A DNA stretch of 15,034 nt from JBDSTZ01 sp039927975 (GTDB taxonomy: Bacteria > Pseudomonadota > Gammaproteobacteria > Burkholderiales > Burkholderiaceae_D), in NCBI GenBank assembly GCA_039927975.1, contig JBDSTZ010000176.1, forward strand, positions 1-15,034, given 5' to 3'. Made by a program: the position numbers and the translations under genes. Shown here one piece after another: positions 1 through 8,824 of the stretch (position 1 is the first letter of the stretch; the number at the start of each line of letters is the position of its first letter). The notes under the pieces are model-generated. The model searched no databases and had not been told where the DNA came from. It saw nothing but the letters and a program-made list of their open reading frames with translations.

Positions 1-611
1 GTGTGATCGACCAGGGCGTGTTACACAACGACGTCATCGCCGTCGGCAACGGCAATTTGCTGTTCTATCACCAGCAAGCCTTCGCCGACGAGGCCCGCCT
101 GCTCGCCGACCTGCGCGCCGCGCTGGCCGACACGAGCCTGGTGGCGCTGCGCGTCGACAGCGGCGCCGTGTCGGTCGCCGACGCCGTCGCCAGCTACCTG
201 TTCAACAGCCAGCTGCTGTCCAAGCCGGACGGCGCGATGGCGCTGGTGATCCCGCACGAATGCCGTGAAAATCAGGCCGTCGCCAGATACCTCGAACAAT
301 TGGTCGCCTCCGGTGGTCCAATCAATGAGCTGCTCGAATTCGATCTGCGCCAGAGCATGCGCAACGGCGGCGGGCCCGCCTGCCTGCGCCTGCGCGTGGC
401 CCTCACCGACGCCGAAGCGGCCGCCATGCACCAGGGCGTGATCATGACCGAATCGCTGTACGCCGCGCTGTCGGCATGGGTCGGGCGCCACTACCGCGAC
501 CGGCTCGAACCGCGCGATCTCGCCGATCCGCAGTTGGCGCTAGAATGTACCGGCGCGCTCGAAGAATTGACGCGCATATTGGCTTTACCAGGTTTGTACG
601 ATCTGACCTGA
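1..611 (+). CDS. astB: N-succinylarginine dihydrolase, C-terminal part (5' end outside window)
   Basis: This is the second enzyme of the arginine succinyltransferase (AST) pathway; it hydrolyses N2-succinylarginine to succinylornithine, ammonia and CO2 in the cytoplasm. The reading frame is open from the first base, and the GTG at position 3 is an internal valine rather than a start. About 203 residues remain of a family usually near 445. Seen directly: HNDVIAVGN near the left edge (catalytic His at 24-26), SYLFNSQLL, and GGGPACLRLRV with the candidate nucleophile Cys at 381-383. Family knowledge puts the catalytic Cys and His in exactly these two motifs, so the C-terminal active-site half looks intact. 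The frame ends in TGA at 609-611. astC, astA and astD, if present, would lie to the left. The identification is secure; only the N-terminus is unseen. Confidence 0.95.
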   Translation, partial: VIDQGVLHNDVIAVGNGNLLFYHQQAFADEARLLADLRAALADTSLVALRVDSGAVSVADAVASYLFNSQLLSKPDGAMALVIPHECRENQAVARYLEQLVASGGPINELLEFDLRQSMRNGGGPACLRLRVALTDAEAAAMHQGVIMTESLYAALSAWVGRHYRDRLEPRDLADPQLALECTGALEELTRILALPGLYDLT

Positions 612-635
612 GGTCCGATCGGCAGTGACAGTTTA

Positions 636-656
636 TTGACGGGCCAACCCCGTCAA
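636..656 (+). other. Perfect 8-bp hairpin between astB and the glutamate dehydrogenase gene
   Basis: TTGACGGG (636-643) and CCCGTCAA (649-656) form a perfect 8-bp stem with a 5-base loop, 25 bases past the astB stop. The right side is CCTTATGG, not a U-run, so it is a poor intrinsic terminator. It may instead attenuate, stabilise the upstream mRNA 3' end, or act as an operator. Its left arm also reads as a -35-like TTGACG, but no convincing -10 follows at normal spacing. Confidence 0.5.
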
Positions 657-727
657 CCTTATGGATTGCAGGCGGCGCCGCCACAAGCTGCGCCGGGCAA
701 TGTAACACTCGGTACTGGAGACGCACA

Positions 728-3700
728 ATGAAAGACATGCCGCACGATCTGCGCACGCAGACGCTGGCCCTGGTCCACGCCAGGCAAGCCGCCCCTGACT
801 CCGCCGGCCCGGTCGGCGCCCTGATCGCCGCCTGGCTGGCCGCGCTCGACGACGAAGACCTCGACGGCATCGCGCCCGCCAGCCTCGCGCCGATCCTGTG
901 GGAAGGCTTCAGCCAGAGCGCCATGCATGCCAGCGCCGGCTGCCAGATCGCCCAGCTCAAGTACGCCGACGGCCGTGGCGGCATCGCCACCGCGCTGCTG
1001 ATCCTCAACGACGACATGCCCTACCTGGTCGATTCGATCGTCATGGCCCTGCGCCGCCAGCGCGTCGCCGTCAAGGGCGTGATGAACGCGGTGCTGCCGG
1101 TGCGCCGCGGCGGCTGCGGCAAGGTCGAGGCGGTCGGCGAGGCCGGCGCCCCGCTCGAATCCTACGTCCTGTGCCTGCTCGAGGAAGAACTGCCCGGCGC
1201 CGAATTGGTGGCCTTGCTCGAACGGCTGCACATGGTCGCCAACGACGCCGCCGTGGTGCGGCGCGACGCCGCCGCCATGGCCGAGCGCTTCGTCGCCGTG
1301 GCGGCCGACACCGCCACCCATGGCGAGGAAGGCCGCGAAGTCGCCGCTTTCCTCGACTGGGCGCGCACCGAAGGCTTTGAAGCGTTCGGCTACGCCTACT
1401 ACGTCGCCAAGCCCGGCGCGCGCGAACTCGAACGCGATCTGGCCAGCCGCATCGGCGTCCTGAAAGACACCAGCCATCCGGTCTACGGCACCTGCCTGGC
1501 CAACATCCCCGGCGACTTCGCCACCCTGTCGCGCCAGGCCGACGCGCTGTCGGTCGTCAAGGCCGACGTCGCCGGCACCCTGCACCGCGACGCGCGGCTC
1601 GACTTCATCGGCGTGCGCCACAGCGACGCCGACGGCACCATCCTCGGCGAGCACTGCTTCGTCGGCCTGTTCACCCGCGCCGCCACCACCACCCCGCTGG
1701 CCCGGCTGCCGTACGCGCGAGGCCGCGTCGCCAAGGTGCTGGCCATCGCCGGCATCCGCCGCGAGGGCTTTCGCGCCGAGAAATTCCTCGAAATCCTCGA
1801 ATCGCTGCCGCGCACTGAAACCATGGAGGCCGATCCCGAATGGCTGGCCCGCATGTGCAGCTCGGTCGTCTCGCTCTACAAGCAGCCGCGCGCGCGCGTG
1901 TTCGCCCGCCGCGACGTCTACGCGCGCCACCTTAACGTGCTGGTCTACCTGCCGCGCGAGCGCTACAGCGCCAGCGTGGTGGCCGGCCTTGCCAGCGCCC
2001 TCAAGCAAAGTTCGGGCGCCATCGACGTGCATTCGCAAACCCTGGTGGCCGACGGCCCGCTGGCGCGCGTCTACCTGATCGCCCACGCCGCGCGCAATCC
2101 GCTCGACCTTGAAACCGATCTGCAACGCCCCCTGCTGGCGGTGCTCGACGGCTGGCACGACAGCTTCGCCGCGCTGACCGACAACGTGGTCGACGTGACC
2201 AGCCGCAGCAGCCTGCGCAAACTGTGCGCCACGCTGCCGGTCTCGTACGTCGCCGCCACCGCACCGGGCGTCGCCTTCCGCGACCTCGACGCCCTTCTGC
2301 ACAACGGCCAGGCCGGCCACGTCTCGGTGCGGGTCGAGGCCGACGCCGGCGAGTCCTCCATCCGCCTGTACTCGCTCGACCGCGTGCCCTCGCTCTCGCG
2401 CATTCTGCCGGCGCTGCACAACGCCGGCGTCGCCATCGAGCGCGAACAAACCTTCGGCATCACGCTGGCCGACGGCAGCAAGCGCTTCGTCTCCAGCCTG
2501 GTGGTCGACGCCGACAGCGCCGCCAAGCTGGCCAGGCCGAACGTCATCGCGGTCGCCGAAGAATTGTTCGCCGCGCTGTTCAACAACGACGCCGAGGACG
2601 GCCGCCTGAACGGCCTGACGGTCGAGGGCGGCCTGCGCATGCGCGAAGTCCAGCTGGTGCGCGCCTACCTCAACTACTGGCGCCAGACCGGCAGCAAATT
2701 CCAGGTGCGCTACATGGCCGACACGCTGCGGCGCCAGCCGGCGCTGGTCAAGGAACTGGTCGACGGTTTCCTGCAGCGCTTCGACCCGGCGCTGTCCGAG
2801 CCCGAACGGGCGGCCGGCAGCGCGCGCATCGCCGCCGTCAAGCGCCGCCTGGCCGGCGTCAACCACGCCGACACCGAGGAAATCCTCGCCGCCCTGATCG
2901 AGCTGATGCTCGCCACCGTGCGCACCAACTACTTCCAGCACGGCGGCCAGGGTGACAAGATCATCTTCAAGTTCGACACCAGCCACCTGTCGCTGGCGCC
3001 CGAGCCCAAGCCCTACCGCGAAATCTTCGTCTTCTCGCGCCGCTTCGAAGGCGTGCACCTGCGCGGCGGCCCGGTCGCGCGCGGCGGCCTGCGCTGGTCC
3101 GACCGGATGGAGGATTACCGCACCGAAGTGCTCGGCCTGGTCAAGGCGCAGATGGTCAAGAACGCCGTCATCGTGCCGGCCGGTTCCAAAGGCGGCTTCG
3201 TCTGCAAGCAGATGCCCAAGGACGCCGCCCGCGAGACCATCGCCGCCGAGGGCGAAGCCGTCTACCGCCTGTTCATCGCCAGCCTGCTCGAAGTAACCGA
3301 CAACCGGGTGCGCGGCGCCATCGTGCCGCCGCCCGACACGGTGCGCTACGACCAGGACGACCCCTACCTGGTGGTGGCGGCCGACAAGGGCACCGCCACC
3401 TTCTCCGACATCGCCAACAGCATCGCGCAGGAACGCGGCTTCTGGCTGGGCGACGCCTTCGCCTCGGGCGGCTCGAACGGCTACGACCACAAGAAGATGG
3501 GCATCACCGCCAAGGGCGCCTTCGAAGCCGTCAAGCGCCACTTCTACGAGCTTGGCCACGACATCAACAGCGCCCCCTTCACCATGGTCGGAGTGGGCGA
3601 CATGTCGGGCGACGTGTTCGGCAACGGCGTGCTGCTGTCGCGCCAGATCAAGCTGGTTGCCGCCTTCGACCATCGCCACATCTTCCTCGACCCGGCGCCC

Positions 3701-5449
3701 GACGTCGGCGCCTCGTACGCCGAGCGGGCCCGCCTGTTCGCGCTGCCGCGCTCCTCTTGGGAAGACTACGACAAGGCGCTGATTTCAAACGGCGGCGGGG
3801 TGTTTGCCCGCTCGCTGCGCACGATCGAACTGTCGCCCCAGGTGCGCGCCGCGCTCGACATCGAGGAAACCGCGCTGCCGCCGGAGGAGCTGATGCACCG
3901 CATCCTGCTGGCGCCCGTCGACCTGTTCTACAACGGCGGCATCGGCACCTACATCAAAGCGTCGACCGAAACCCACGCCCAGGTCAAGGACCGCGCCAAC
4001 GATGCCATCCGGGTCGACGGTGGCGCCTTGCGCTGCAAGGTCGTCTGTGAGGGCGGCAACCTGGGCGCGACCCAGGCCGGTCGCATCGAATTCGCGCTCG
4101 CCGGCGGGCGCGTGTTCAGCGACGCGATCGACAATTCGGCCGGGGTCGACTGCTCCGACCACGAAGTCAACGTCAAGATCTGGCTCGACACCGAAGTCAA
4201 CGCCGGCAAGCTGGCCGGCGCCGACCGCAATCGCATCCTCGGCGAGATGACCGGCGATATCGAGCGCCTGGTCCTGCGCGACAATTCGCAGCAAACCCAC
4301 CTGCTGGTGCGCGAGGAACAGGCGCAGGCCGATCCGGCGGTGGTCGACGCCTACGCCGCGCTGATCGCCAGCCTGGACGCGGAAGGCGCGCTGTCGCGCC
4401 GGCTCGAACAACTGCCCGGGGTGGCCGAACTGCAGCGCCGCAAAGCCATTTCGCTCGGTCTGACCGCGCCCGAGCTGGCGGTGGTGGTGGCCAACGTGAA
4501 GAACCGCTACAAGCGCCTGCTGGCCGCGTTACCGCTGACCGAGCTCGATTGGGCGCGCGCTGTGCTCACGCCTTACTTCCCGCCGCAACTGGTGGCTACC
4601 CGCAACCCGCTCGAGCATCCGCTGGCCAACGCCATCCTGGCCACCGTGCTGGCCAACGAGGCGGTCAACCGCTGCGGTCCGCTGATGCTGCGCGAACTGG
4701 CCCACACCCACGAGGTCGACGAGACTGCGGTACTCAAAGCCTGGGGCCAGGCCTGGGCCGCGCTGCACCTGGCGCCGCTGTTCGAGGTGCTCGACGCGCA
4801 CGCGCTCAGCGTGCCGCGCGCCACCTCGGTCAAGGTCGACGCCCGCACCCGCGCGCTGTTCGCGGCGGTGCTCGACGGCGTGCTGTCGATGCCGGCCGGC
4901 GCGGTCGCCGACATGGGCGAACTCGAACACCTGTTCGCCCAGCCCGGCATGCTGGCGCAGATCATGCCCGCCGCAGCCGCATCGACCACCGCATCGGCCA
5001 CCGCATCGGCAACCGCGCCGGTTGAACCGTTCGCCCGCGCCTGCGCGGCGGTCGACGCCATCGAGGCGGTCGCCACCTTCCTGTTTGCCGCCGTGACGGT
5101 GCCGCGTCCGGCCGGCATGTCGCTGGCGCAGTTCATCGGCCTGGGCATGGTGTTGCGCGAGCGCGCCGGCATCGACGCGCTCGAACATGGGCTCAAGCTG
5201 GCGCCGGCGAGCGCTTCGCAGGCGCAGCTGCGCAACTACGCGCTGCTGGCGCTGCGCCGCGCCCAGCAACGGCTGCTGATGATGGTGCTCGGCCGGGTCG
5301 GCGCCGGCGCGGCGGCCCCTGTGGCGGTCGACGCCGTGCTGGCCCAGCTTGGGCTGTCGCCGTATGCCGAGCCGGCCGACCTGGAGCAGGCGATGCTCGA
5401 AGTCTGGTCGCTGTCCGAGGCGAGCAACCCGATCGCGCAGGCGGCTTGA
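728..5449 (+). CDS. gdhB: NAD-specific glutamate dehydrogenase, large (about 180 kDa) type
   Basis: The product (1573 residues) oxidatively deaminates glutamate to 2-oxoglutarate and ammonia with NAD+, feeding amino-acid carbon to the TCA cycle. Its length fits the large bacterial GDH class (about 1600 residues). The N-terminal half (about 1-740) is the long regulatory region typical of the class; the catalytic core (about 750-1230) shows GGLRWSDRMEDYRTE, then KAQMVKNAVIVPAGSKGGF (the Lys-bearing substrate motif), FWLGDAFASGGSNGYDHK, VGVGDMSGDVFGNG and VCEGGNLGATQAGRIEFA (dinucleotide-binding segment). The C-terminal region carries a low-complexity Ala/Ser/Thr linker at about 1418-1429. ATG at 728 follows GGAG at 716-719. 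It sits between astB and astE, with 33 bases to astE, so it probably processes the glutamate released by AST catabolism. Regulation by arginine is inferred from Pseudomonas gdhB, not seen here. The gdhB symbol follows Pseudomonas use. Confidence 0.95.
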   Translation: MKDMPHDLRTQTLALVHARQAAPDSAGPVGALIAAWLAALDDEDLDGIAPASLAPILWEGFSQSAMHASAGCQIAQLKYADGRGGIATALLILNDDMPYLVDSIVMALRRQRVAVKGVMNAVLPVRRGGCGKVEAVGEAGAPLESYVLCLLEEELPGAELVALLERLHMVANDAAVVRRDAAAMAERFVAVAADTATHGEEGREVAAFLDWARTEGFEAFGYAYYVAKPGARELERDLASRIGVLKDTSHPVYGTCLANIPGDFATLSRQADALSVVKADVAGTLHRDARLDFIGVRHSDADGTILGEHCFVGLFTRAATTTPLARLPYARGRVAKVLAIAGIRREGFRAEKFLEILESLPRTETMEADPEWLARMCSSVVSLYKQPRARVFARRDVYARHLNVLVYLPRERYSASVVAGLASALKQSSGAIDVHSQTLVADGPLARVYLIAHAARNPLDLETDLQRPLLAVLDGWHDSFAALTDNVVDVTSRSSLRKLCATLPVSYVAATAPGVAFRDLDALLHNGQAGHVSVRVEADAGESSIRLYSLDRVPSLSRILPALHNAGVAIEREQTFGITLADGSKRFVSSLVVDADSAAKLARPNVIAVAEELFAALFNNDAEDGRLNGLTVEGGLRMREVQLVRAYLNYWRQTGSKFQVRYMADTLRRQPALVKELVDGFLQRFDPALSEPERAAGSARIAAVKRRLAGVNHADTEEILAALIELMLATVRTNYFQHGGQGDKIIFKFDTSHLSLAPEPKPYREIFVFSRRFEGVHLRGGPVARGGLRWSDRMEDYRTEVLGLVKAQMVKNAVIVPAGSKGGFVCKQMPKDAARETIAAEGEAVYRLFIASLLEVTDNRVRGAIVPPPDTVRYDQDDPYLVVAADKGTATFSDIANSIAQERGFWLGDAFASGGSNGYDHKKMGITAKGAFEAVKRHFYELGHDINSAPFTMVGVGDMSGDVFGNGVLLSRQIKLVAAFDHRHIFLDPAPDVGASYAERARLFALPRSSWEDYDKALISNGGGVFARSLRTIELSPQVRAALDIEETALPPEELMHRILLAPVDLFYNGGIGTYIKASTETHAQVKDRANDAIRVDGGALRCKVVCEGGNLGATQAGRIEFALAGGRVFSDAIDNSAGVDCSDHEVNVKIWLDTEVNAGKLAGADRNRILGEMTGDIERLVLRDNSQQTHLLVREEQAQADPAVVDAYAALIASLDAEGALSRRLEQLPGVAELQRRKAISLGLTAPELAVVVANVKNRYKRLLAALPLTELDWARAVLTPYFPPQLVATRNPLEHPLANAILATVLANEAVNRCGPLMLRELAHTHEVDETAVLKAWGQAWAALHLAPLFEVLDAHALSVPRATSVKVDARTRALFAAVLDGVLSMPAGAVADMGELEHLFAQPGMLAQIMPAAAASTTASATASATAPVEPFARACAAVDAIEAVATFLFAAVTVPRPAGMSLAQFIGLGMVLRERAGIDALEHGLKLAPASASQAQLRNYALLALRRAQQRLLMMVLGRVGAGAAAPVAVDAVLAQLGLSPYAEPADLEQAMLEVWSLSEASNPIAQAA
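4979..5014 (+). repeat. Three tandem 12-bp repeats inside the glutamate dehydrogenase gene
   Basis: Three in-frame units, GCATCGACCACC, GCATCGGCCACC and GCATCGGCAACC, run back to back and encode ASTT-ASAT-ASAT. They make a flexible low-complexity linker at residues 1418-1429 between two helical parts of the C-terminal region. Being multiples of 3, changes in copy number would not break the frame. Confidence 0.8.
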
Positions 5450-5482
5450 CGCGGTGACGATGACTGAGATGGAAACGATGCG

Positions 5483-6487
5483 ATGACGACGACCACGCCA
5501 CTGCCGCCCGAAGTAAAAGCCCTGGCCGAAGCCGATTTCAGCCAGCTCGCGCGGCGTTTCGCCGATGCCGGCTACGGCGTGGCGCTGCCGGCGCGCGGCA
5601 TCGTGACGATCCGCTCGCCGCAAGCGAGTGCGCGCGCCAGCGTGCTGGTGTCGGTCGGCGTGCACGGCGACGAGACCGCGCCGATCGAAATGCTGGCCCA
5701 TCTGCTCGACGCCCTGTCGCGCGAGCCGCAGGCGCTGGCGGTGGACCTGATGGTCTGCGTCGGCAATGTCGACGCCATCGCGGCCGGCCGGCGCTTCATC
5801 GACGCCGACCTCAATCGCATGTTCCGGCCGCAGCGCGGCGCGCTGGCCGATACTGCCGAAGCCGCGCGCGCCGACCGCATGATCGCTGCCACCGCCGCCT
5901 TTTTCGACGCGGCCGGCGCCGAGCGATGGCATCTCGACCTGCATACCGCGATCCGGCCCTCGGTGTACCCGACCTTCGCCATCGTGCCCGACCTGATCGC
6001 GCCAGCGCCGCGCGCGGCCCTGATCACCTGGCTCGGTCAGGCCGCCATCGGCGCCATCATCATGAACCCGAGCACCGCCGGCACCTACAGCTACCACTCG
6101 GCCGAGCACCACGGCGCGGCCGGCACCACGGTCGAACTGGGCAAGGTCGGCACGCTGGGCCAGAACGACCTGCGCCAGTTCGACGCCGTCGCCGCCGCAC
6201 TCGGCGCACTGTTGCGCGGCCAGCCGGGCGGGGCGGCCAGGACCGCGCCCACCTTGTTCAGGGTGGCGCAGGAAGTCATCAAACTGAGCGAGGGCTTCAA
6301 GATGGCCTTCGGCGCCGAGACGCAGAACTTTAGCGCGCTCAAGGCCGGCGAGGTGATCGCCACCGACGGCGCCACGGTCTACACAGTTCGCCACCCGCAG
6401 GAGATGGTGGTGTTTCCCAATCCCGCCGTGCGGGTCGGCTTGCGCGCAGCCCTCATGGTCGTACCCGTCATGGAAGATGCGCTATGA
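5483..6487 (+). CDS. astE: Succinylglutamate desuccinylase
   Basis: This zinc enzyme performs the last AST step, cleaving N-succinylglutamate to glutamate and succinate. At 334 residues it is close to the usual 320-350. The M14-like (AspA/AstE) zinc site is visible: GVHGDETAP supplies His61 and Glu64, WHLDLHTAIR supplies His154, and GTTVELGKVGTLG holds the likely catalytic Glu218. The start ATG at 5483 has a GGAA at 5471-5474 about 8 bases ahead and lies 33 bases after the dehydrogenase stop, suggesting one transcript. Its TGA overlaps the next gene's ATG (ATGA, 6484-6487), so translation of the two is probably coupled. No truncation or missing residue is seen. Confidence 0.94.
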   Translation: MTTTTPLPPEVKALAEADFSQLARRFADAGYGVALPARGIVTIRSPQASARASVLVSVGVHGDETAPIEMLAHLLDALSREPQALAVDLMVCVGNVDAIAAGRRFIDADLNRMFRPQRGALADTAEAARADRMIAATAAFFDAAGAERWHLDLHTAIRPSVYPTFAIVPDLIAPAPRAALITWLGQAAIGAIIMNPSTAGTYSYHSAEHHGAAGTTVELGKVGTLGQNDLRQFDAVAAALGALLRGQPGGAARTAPTLFRVAQEVIKLSEGFKMAFGAETQNFSALKAGEVIATDGATVYTVRHPQEMVVFPNPAVRVGLRAALMVVPVMEDAL

Positions 6488-7599
6488 GTTATTTGTTTTC
6501 ACCCCTGTCGCTCGGCCCCCTCGCGCTGGAGAACCGCATCGCCATCGCGCCGATGTGCCAGTACTCGGCCGATGACGGCCTTGCCACCGACTGGCATATG
6601 CAGCACCTCGGCCACCTGTCCCTGTCGGGCGCCGCGCTGCTGTTTCTGGAAGCGAGCGCGGTCTCGCCGGAAGGCCGTATTTCGCCGCGCGACCTGGGCA
6701 TCTGGTCGGAGCGGCATGCCGACGCGCTGGCGCCGGTGATCCGCGCGATCCGCAAGTACGCGCCGATCAAGCTGGCGATCCAGCTCGGCCACGCCGGCCG
6801 CAAGGCTTCATGCGCGGTGCCGTGGGAAGGCGGCGCCCAGATATCGCCGCAGGCCGGTGGCTGGCAGACGGTGGCGCCGTCGCCGCTGCCGCACGCTGAC
6901 GGCGAGCACGCGCCGCTGGCGCTGGACGACGCCGGCCTGGCCAAGGTGCGCGACGACTTCGTGGCGGCGGCCAGGCGCAGCCATGCGCTCGGCTTCGAGG
7001 CCATCGAGCTGCACGCCGCGCACGGCTACCTGCTGCACCAGTTCCTCTCGCCGATCGCCAACCGGCGCGACGATGCCTACGGCGGCACGCTGGAAAACCG
7101 CATGCGCTTTCCCCTGGAAGTATTCACGGCGGTGCGCGCTGCCTTGCCAGCGTCGATGACGGTGGGCGTGCGGATCTCGGCCACCGACTGGGTCGACGGC
7201 GGTTGGGACATTGAACAGAGCGTGCGGTTCGCCAGAGCGCTGGAGGCAGCTGGCTGCCACTTCATCCACGTGTCGAGCGGCGGCGTGTCGCCACTGCAGA
7301 AGATCGCGCTTGGGCCCGGCTACCAGGTCGGCTTCGCCGAGCGCATCAAGCGCGAGGTGGGCATACCGGTTATCGCGGTGGGCCTGATCACCGAGCCGGC
7401 GCAGGCCGAGGAGATCCTCGCGCGCGGCCAGGCCGACATGGTGGCATTGGCGCGTGCGATGCTGTACGACCCGCGCTGGCCGTGGCACGCGGCGGCCGCG
7501 CTGGGCGCGCGGGTGCACGCGCCGCCGCAATACCTGCGCTCACAGCCGCGCCAGTATCCGCAGCTGTTCGACGTCACGGCGCAGAAGCCGGCGCCTTAG
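6484..7599 (+). CDS. NADH:flavin oxidoreductase, Old Yellow Enzyme family (YqjM-like)
   Basis: This is a predicted FMN-dependent ene-reductase of 371 residues that reduces activated C=C bonds, and in some relatives nitro compounds or nitrate esters, with NAD(P)H. The TIM-barrel motifs appear in order: PMCQYSADDGLATDWHMQHLG at the N-terminus (Cys25 matches the redox-tuning Cys of YqjM/class III enzymes), IQLGHAGRKAS, ELHAAHGYLLHQFLSP with the substrate-binding His pair, NRRDDAYGGTLENRMRFPLEV, GVRISATDWVDGGW, VSSGG, and a C-terminal phosphate-binding ADMVALARAMLYDPRW. The start overlaps the astE stop by 4 bases, so it is probably the last gene of the catabolic transcript, although a link to arginine breakdown is not known. 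Its TAG overlaps the stop of convergent hmp. The natural substrate cannot be told from sequence. Confidence 0.9.
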   Translation: MSYLFSPLSLGPLALENRIAIAPMCQYSADDGLATDWHMQHLGHLSLSGAALLFLEASAVSPEGRISPRDLGIWSERHADALAPVIRAIRKYAPIKLAIQLGHAGRKASCAVPWEGGAQISPQAGGWQTVAPSPLPHADGEHAPLALDDAGLAKVRDDFVAAARRSHALGFEAIELHAAHGYLLHQFLSPIANRRDDAYGGTLENRMRFPLEVFTAVRAALPASMTVGVRISATDWVDGGWDIEQSVRFARALEAAGCHFIHVSSGGVSPLQKIALGPGYQVGFAERIKREVGIPVIAVGLITEPAQAEEILARGQADMVALARAMLYDPRWPWHAAAALGARVHAPPQYLRSQPRQYPQLFDVTAQKPAP

Positions 7600-8789
7600 A
7601 GCAGGTGATCGAGCAGCTCGGGGCCGAACACTTCGCGGTGCAGGCGGGTGACCGGCACGCCGGCGGCGACTAGCGCGAGCCACTGGGCGCGCATGAAGGG
7701 CAGCGGCCCGCACAGGAACACATTGGTCTCGCTGCGCGGCCATGAAGGCAGCTGCGCCACTTCCATCAAGCCCTGCTTGGCCGTGGCCTCGCCGCTGACG
7801 GTTTCGTAGAAGGTGATCACCTGCAGATTCGGCATCGCCGCCTGGGCCGCCGCAAGGTCGGCGCGGTGGGCGTGGTGCTCGATGTCGCGCGTGGCGTGCG
7901 CGAAGATCACGTGACGCTGCGGATTCCTGCGGGCGATGGTGTTGAGCGCGGCGATCATCGGCGTGATGCCGACGCCGGCCGACAGCAGCACCACTGGGTC
8001 GATACCGTCGGCGTCGGGCGCGAAGTCGCCGAACGGCGGCGAGACCTGCAGCAGGCTACCCACTTCCACATGCTCGTGGATCCAGTTAGACACTTCGCCG
8101 GCCGGCGTCAGCTGGCCTGGCAGCTCGCGCTTGACGGTGATGCGCAAGCCATCGTTTGATGCCGCGTCGGACAGGCTGTACTGGCGAATCTGCTGTCGGC
8201 CGCCGCCCAGGTCGACCGTGCAGCTCAGGTACTGGCCAGGCTTGAAGGCGGGCAGCGGCTGGCCATCGGTGGCGGCCAGTCGCAGCGAAATCGCGTTGAC
8301 GCTCTGGCGCGCGATCTCGGTCACTTTCATGGCGCGGGTCTGGCCAGGTTCAATGCCGGCGGCGGCGTACTGCTTTTTTTCTTCCGCGATGAACAAGTTG
8401 GCCAGCGAGGTATAGGCTTCGTCCCACGCCGCCAGCAGGGGAGCGGTGGCGGCGTCGCCCAGCGTCTCGGCGATGGCGCCGAGCAGGAAGCGGCCGACGA
8501 TCGGGTAGTGCTCTGCGCGGATGCCGACCGAGACGTGCTTTTGCACGATGCGGCTGACCACGGGGCCGAGCGCGGCCGGATTGCCGATGTTGGCGGCGTA
8601 GGCGAACACCGCCGACGCCAGCGACTGCTGCTGGGCGCCATTGGCCTGGTTGCCCATGTTGAAAAGGTTAGTCAGTTCGGGGTGGGCGGCGAAGATGTTG
8701 CGGTAGAAGGCGGTGGTGACGGCAAGGCCGTGCTCGCGCAGGACGGCGACGCTGGCATCGATGTAAGGGCGGGAGGTTTCCGAGATCAT
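7596..8789 (-). CDS. hmp: Flavohaemoprotein / nitric oxide dioxygenase
   Basis: Hmp converts nitric oxide plus O2 to nitrate using NAD(P)H, protecting the cytoplasm from nitrosative stress. The 397-residue length matches the family. The globin domain (about 1-140) has Tyr29, Phe43, Gln53, haem-ligand His85 and Tyr95, at the same numbers as in E. coli Hmp. The FAD domain shows RQYSLSD, and the NAD(P)H domain shows GVGITPM and the end motif FLCGPLPFM. ATG at 8787-8789 has AAGGAA just upstream (8794-8799). The promoter region holds a perfect inverted repeat at 8825-8846, and nsrR lies upstream on the same strand, so NO-dependent derepression by NsrR is likely. Its stop overlaps that of the convergent oxidoreductase gene by 3 bases. 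All key residues are intact. Confidence 0.96.
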   Translation of the reverse strand: MISETSRPYIDASVAVLREHGLAVTTAFYRNIFAAHPELTNLFNMGNQANGAQQQSLASAVFAYAANIGNPAALGPVVSRIVQKHVSVGIRAEHYPIVGRFLLGAIAETLGDAATAPLLAAWDEAYTSLANLFIAEEKKQYAAAGIEPGQTRAMKVTEIARQSVNAISLRLAATDGQPLPAFKPGQYLSCTVDLGGGRQQIRQYSLSDAASNDGLRITVKRELPGQLTPAGEVSNWIHEHVEVGSLLQVSPPFGDFAPDADGIDPVVLLSAGVGITPMIAALNTIARRNPQRHVIFAHATRDIEHHAHRADLAAAQAAMPNLQVITFYETVSGEATAKQGLMEVAQLPSWPRSETNVFLCGPLPFMRAQWLALVAAGVPVTRLHREVFGPELLDHLL

Positions 8790-8812
8790 GAGGTTCCTTG
8801 TTTTGCTTGTGA

Positions 8813-8818
8813 TTTATA
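8813..8818 (-). promoter_or_regulatory. Probable -10 box of hmp
   Basis: On the minus strand the run AATATATAAATC contains TATAAA (8818 down to 8813), about 24 bases before the hmp start codon. The adjacent inverted repeat at 8825-8846 would cover the -35 region. No strong -35 hexamer is visible, which suits a regulated promoter. The overlapping TATATA is an alternative. Confidence 0.5.
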
Positions 8819-8824
8819 TATTGC

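Noticed and set aside
659..3679. 1006-codon open frame on the minus strand across the glutamate dehydrogenase gene
   Set aside because: It is antisense to a gene with clear family motifs. Its product is a low-complexity Gly/Ala/Val/Asp/Gln/His mixture, the usual shadow of GC-rich codon bias, and it has no recognisable domain.
4529..6394. 621-codon open frame on the minus strand across the dehydrogenase 3' end and astE
   Set aside because: It has the same shadow composition, runs across two real genes and has no domain or ribosome-binding signal.
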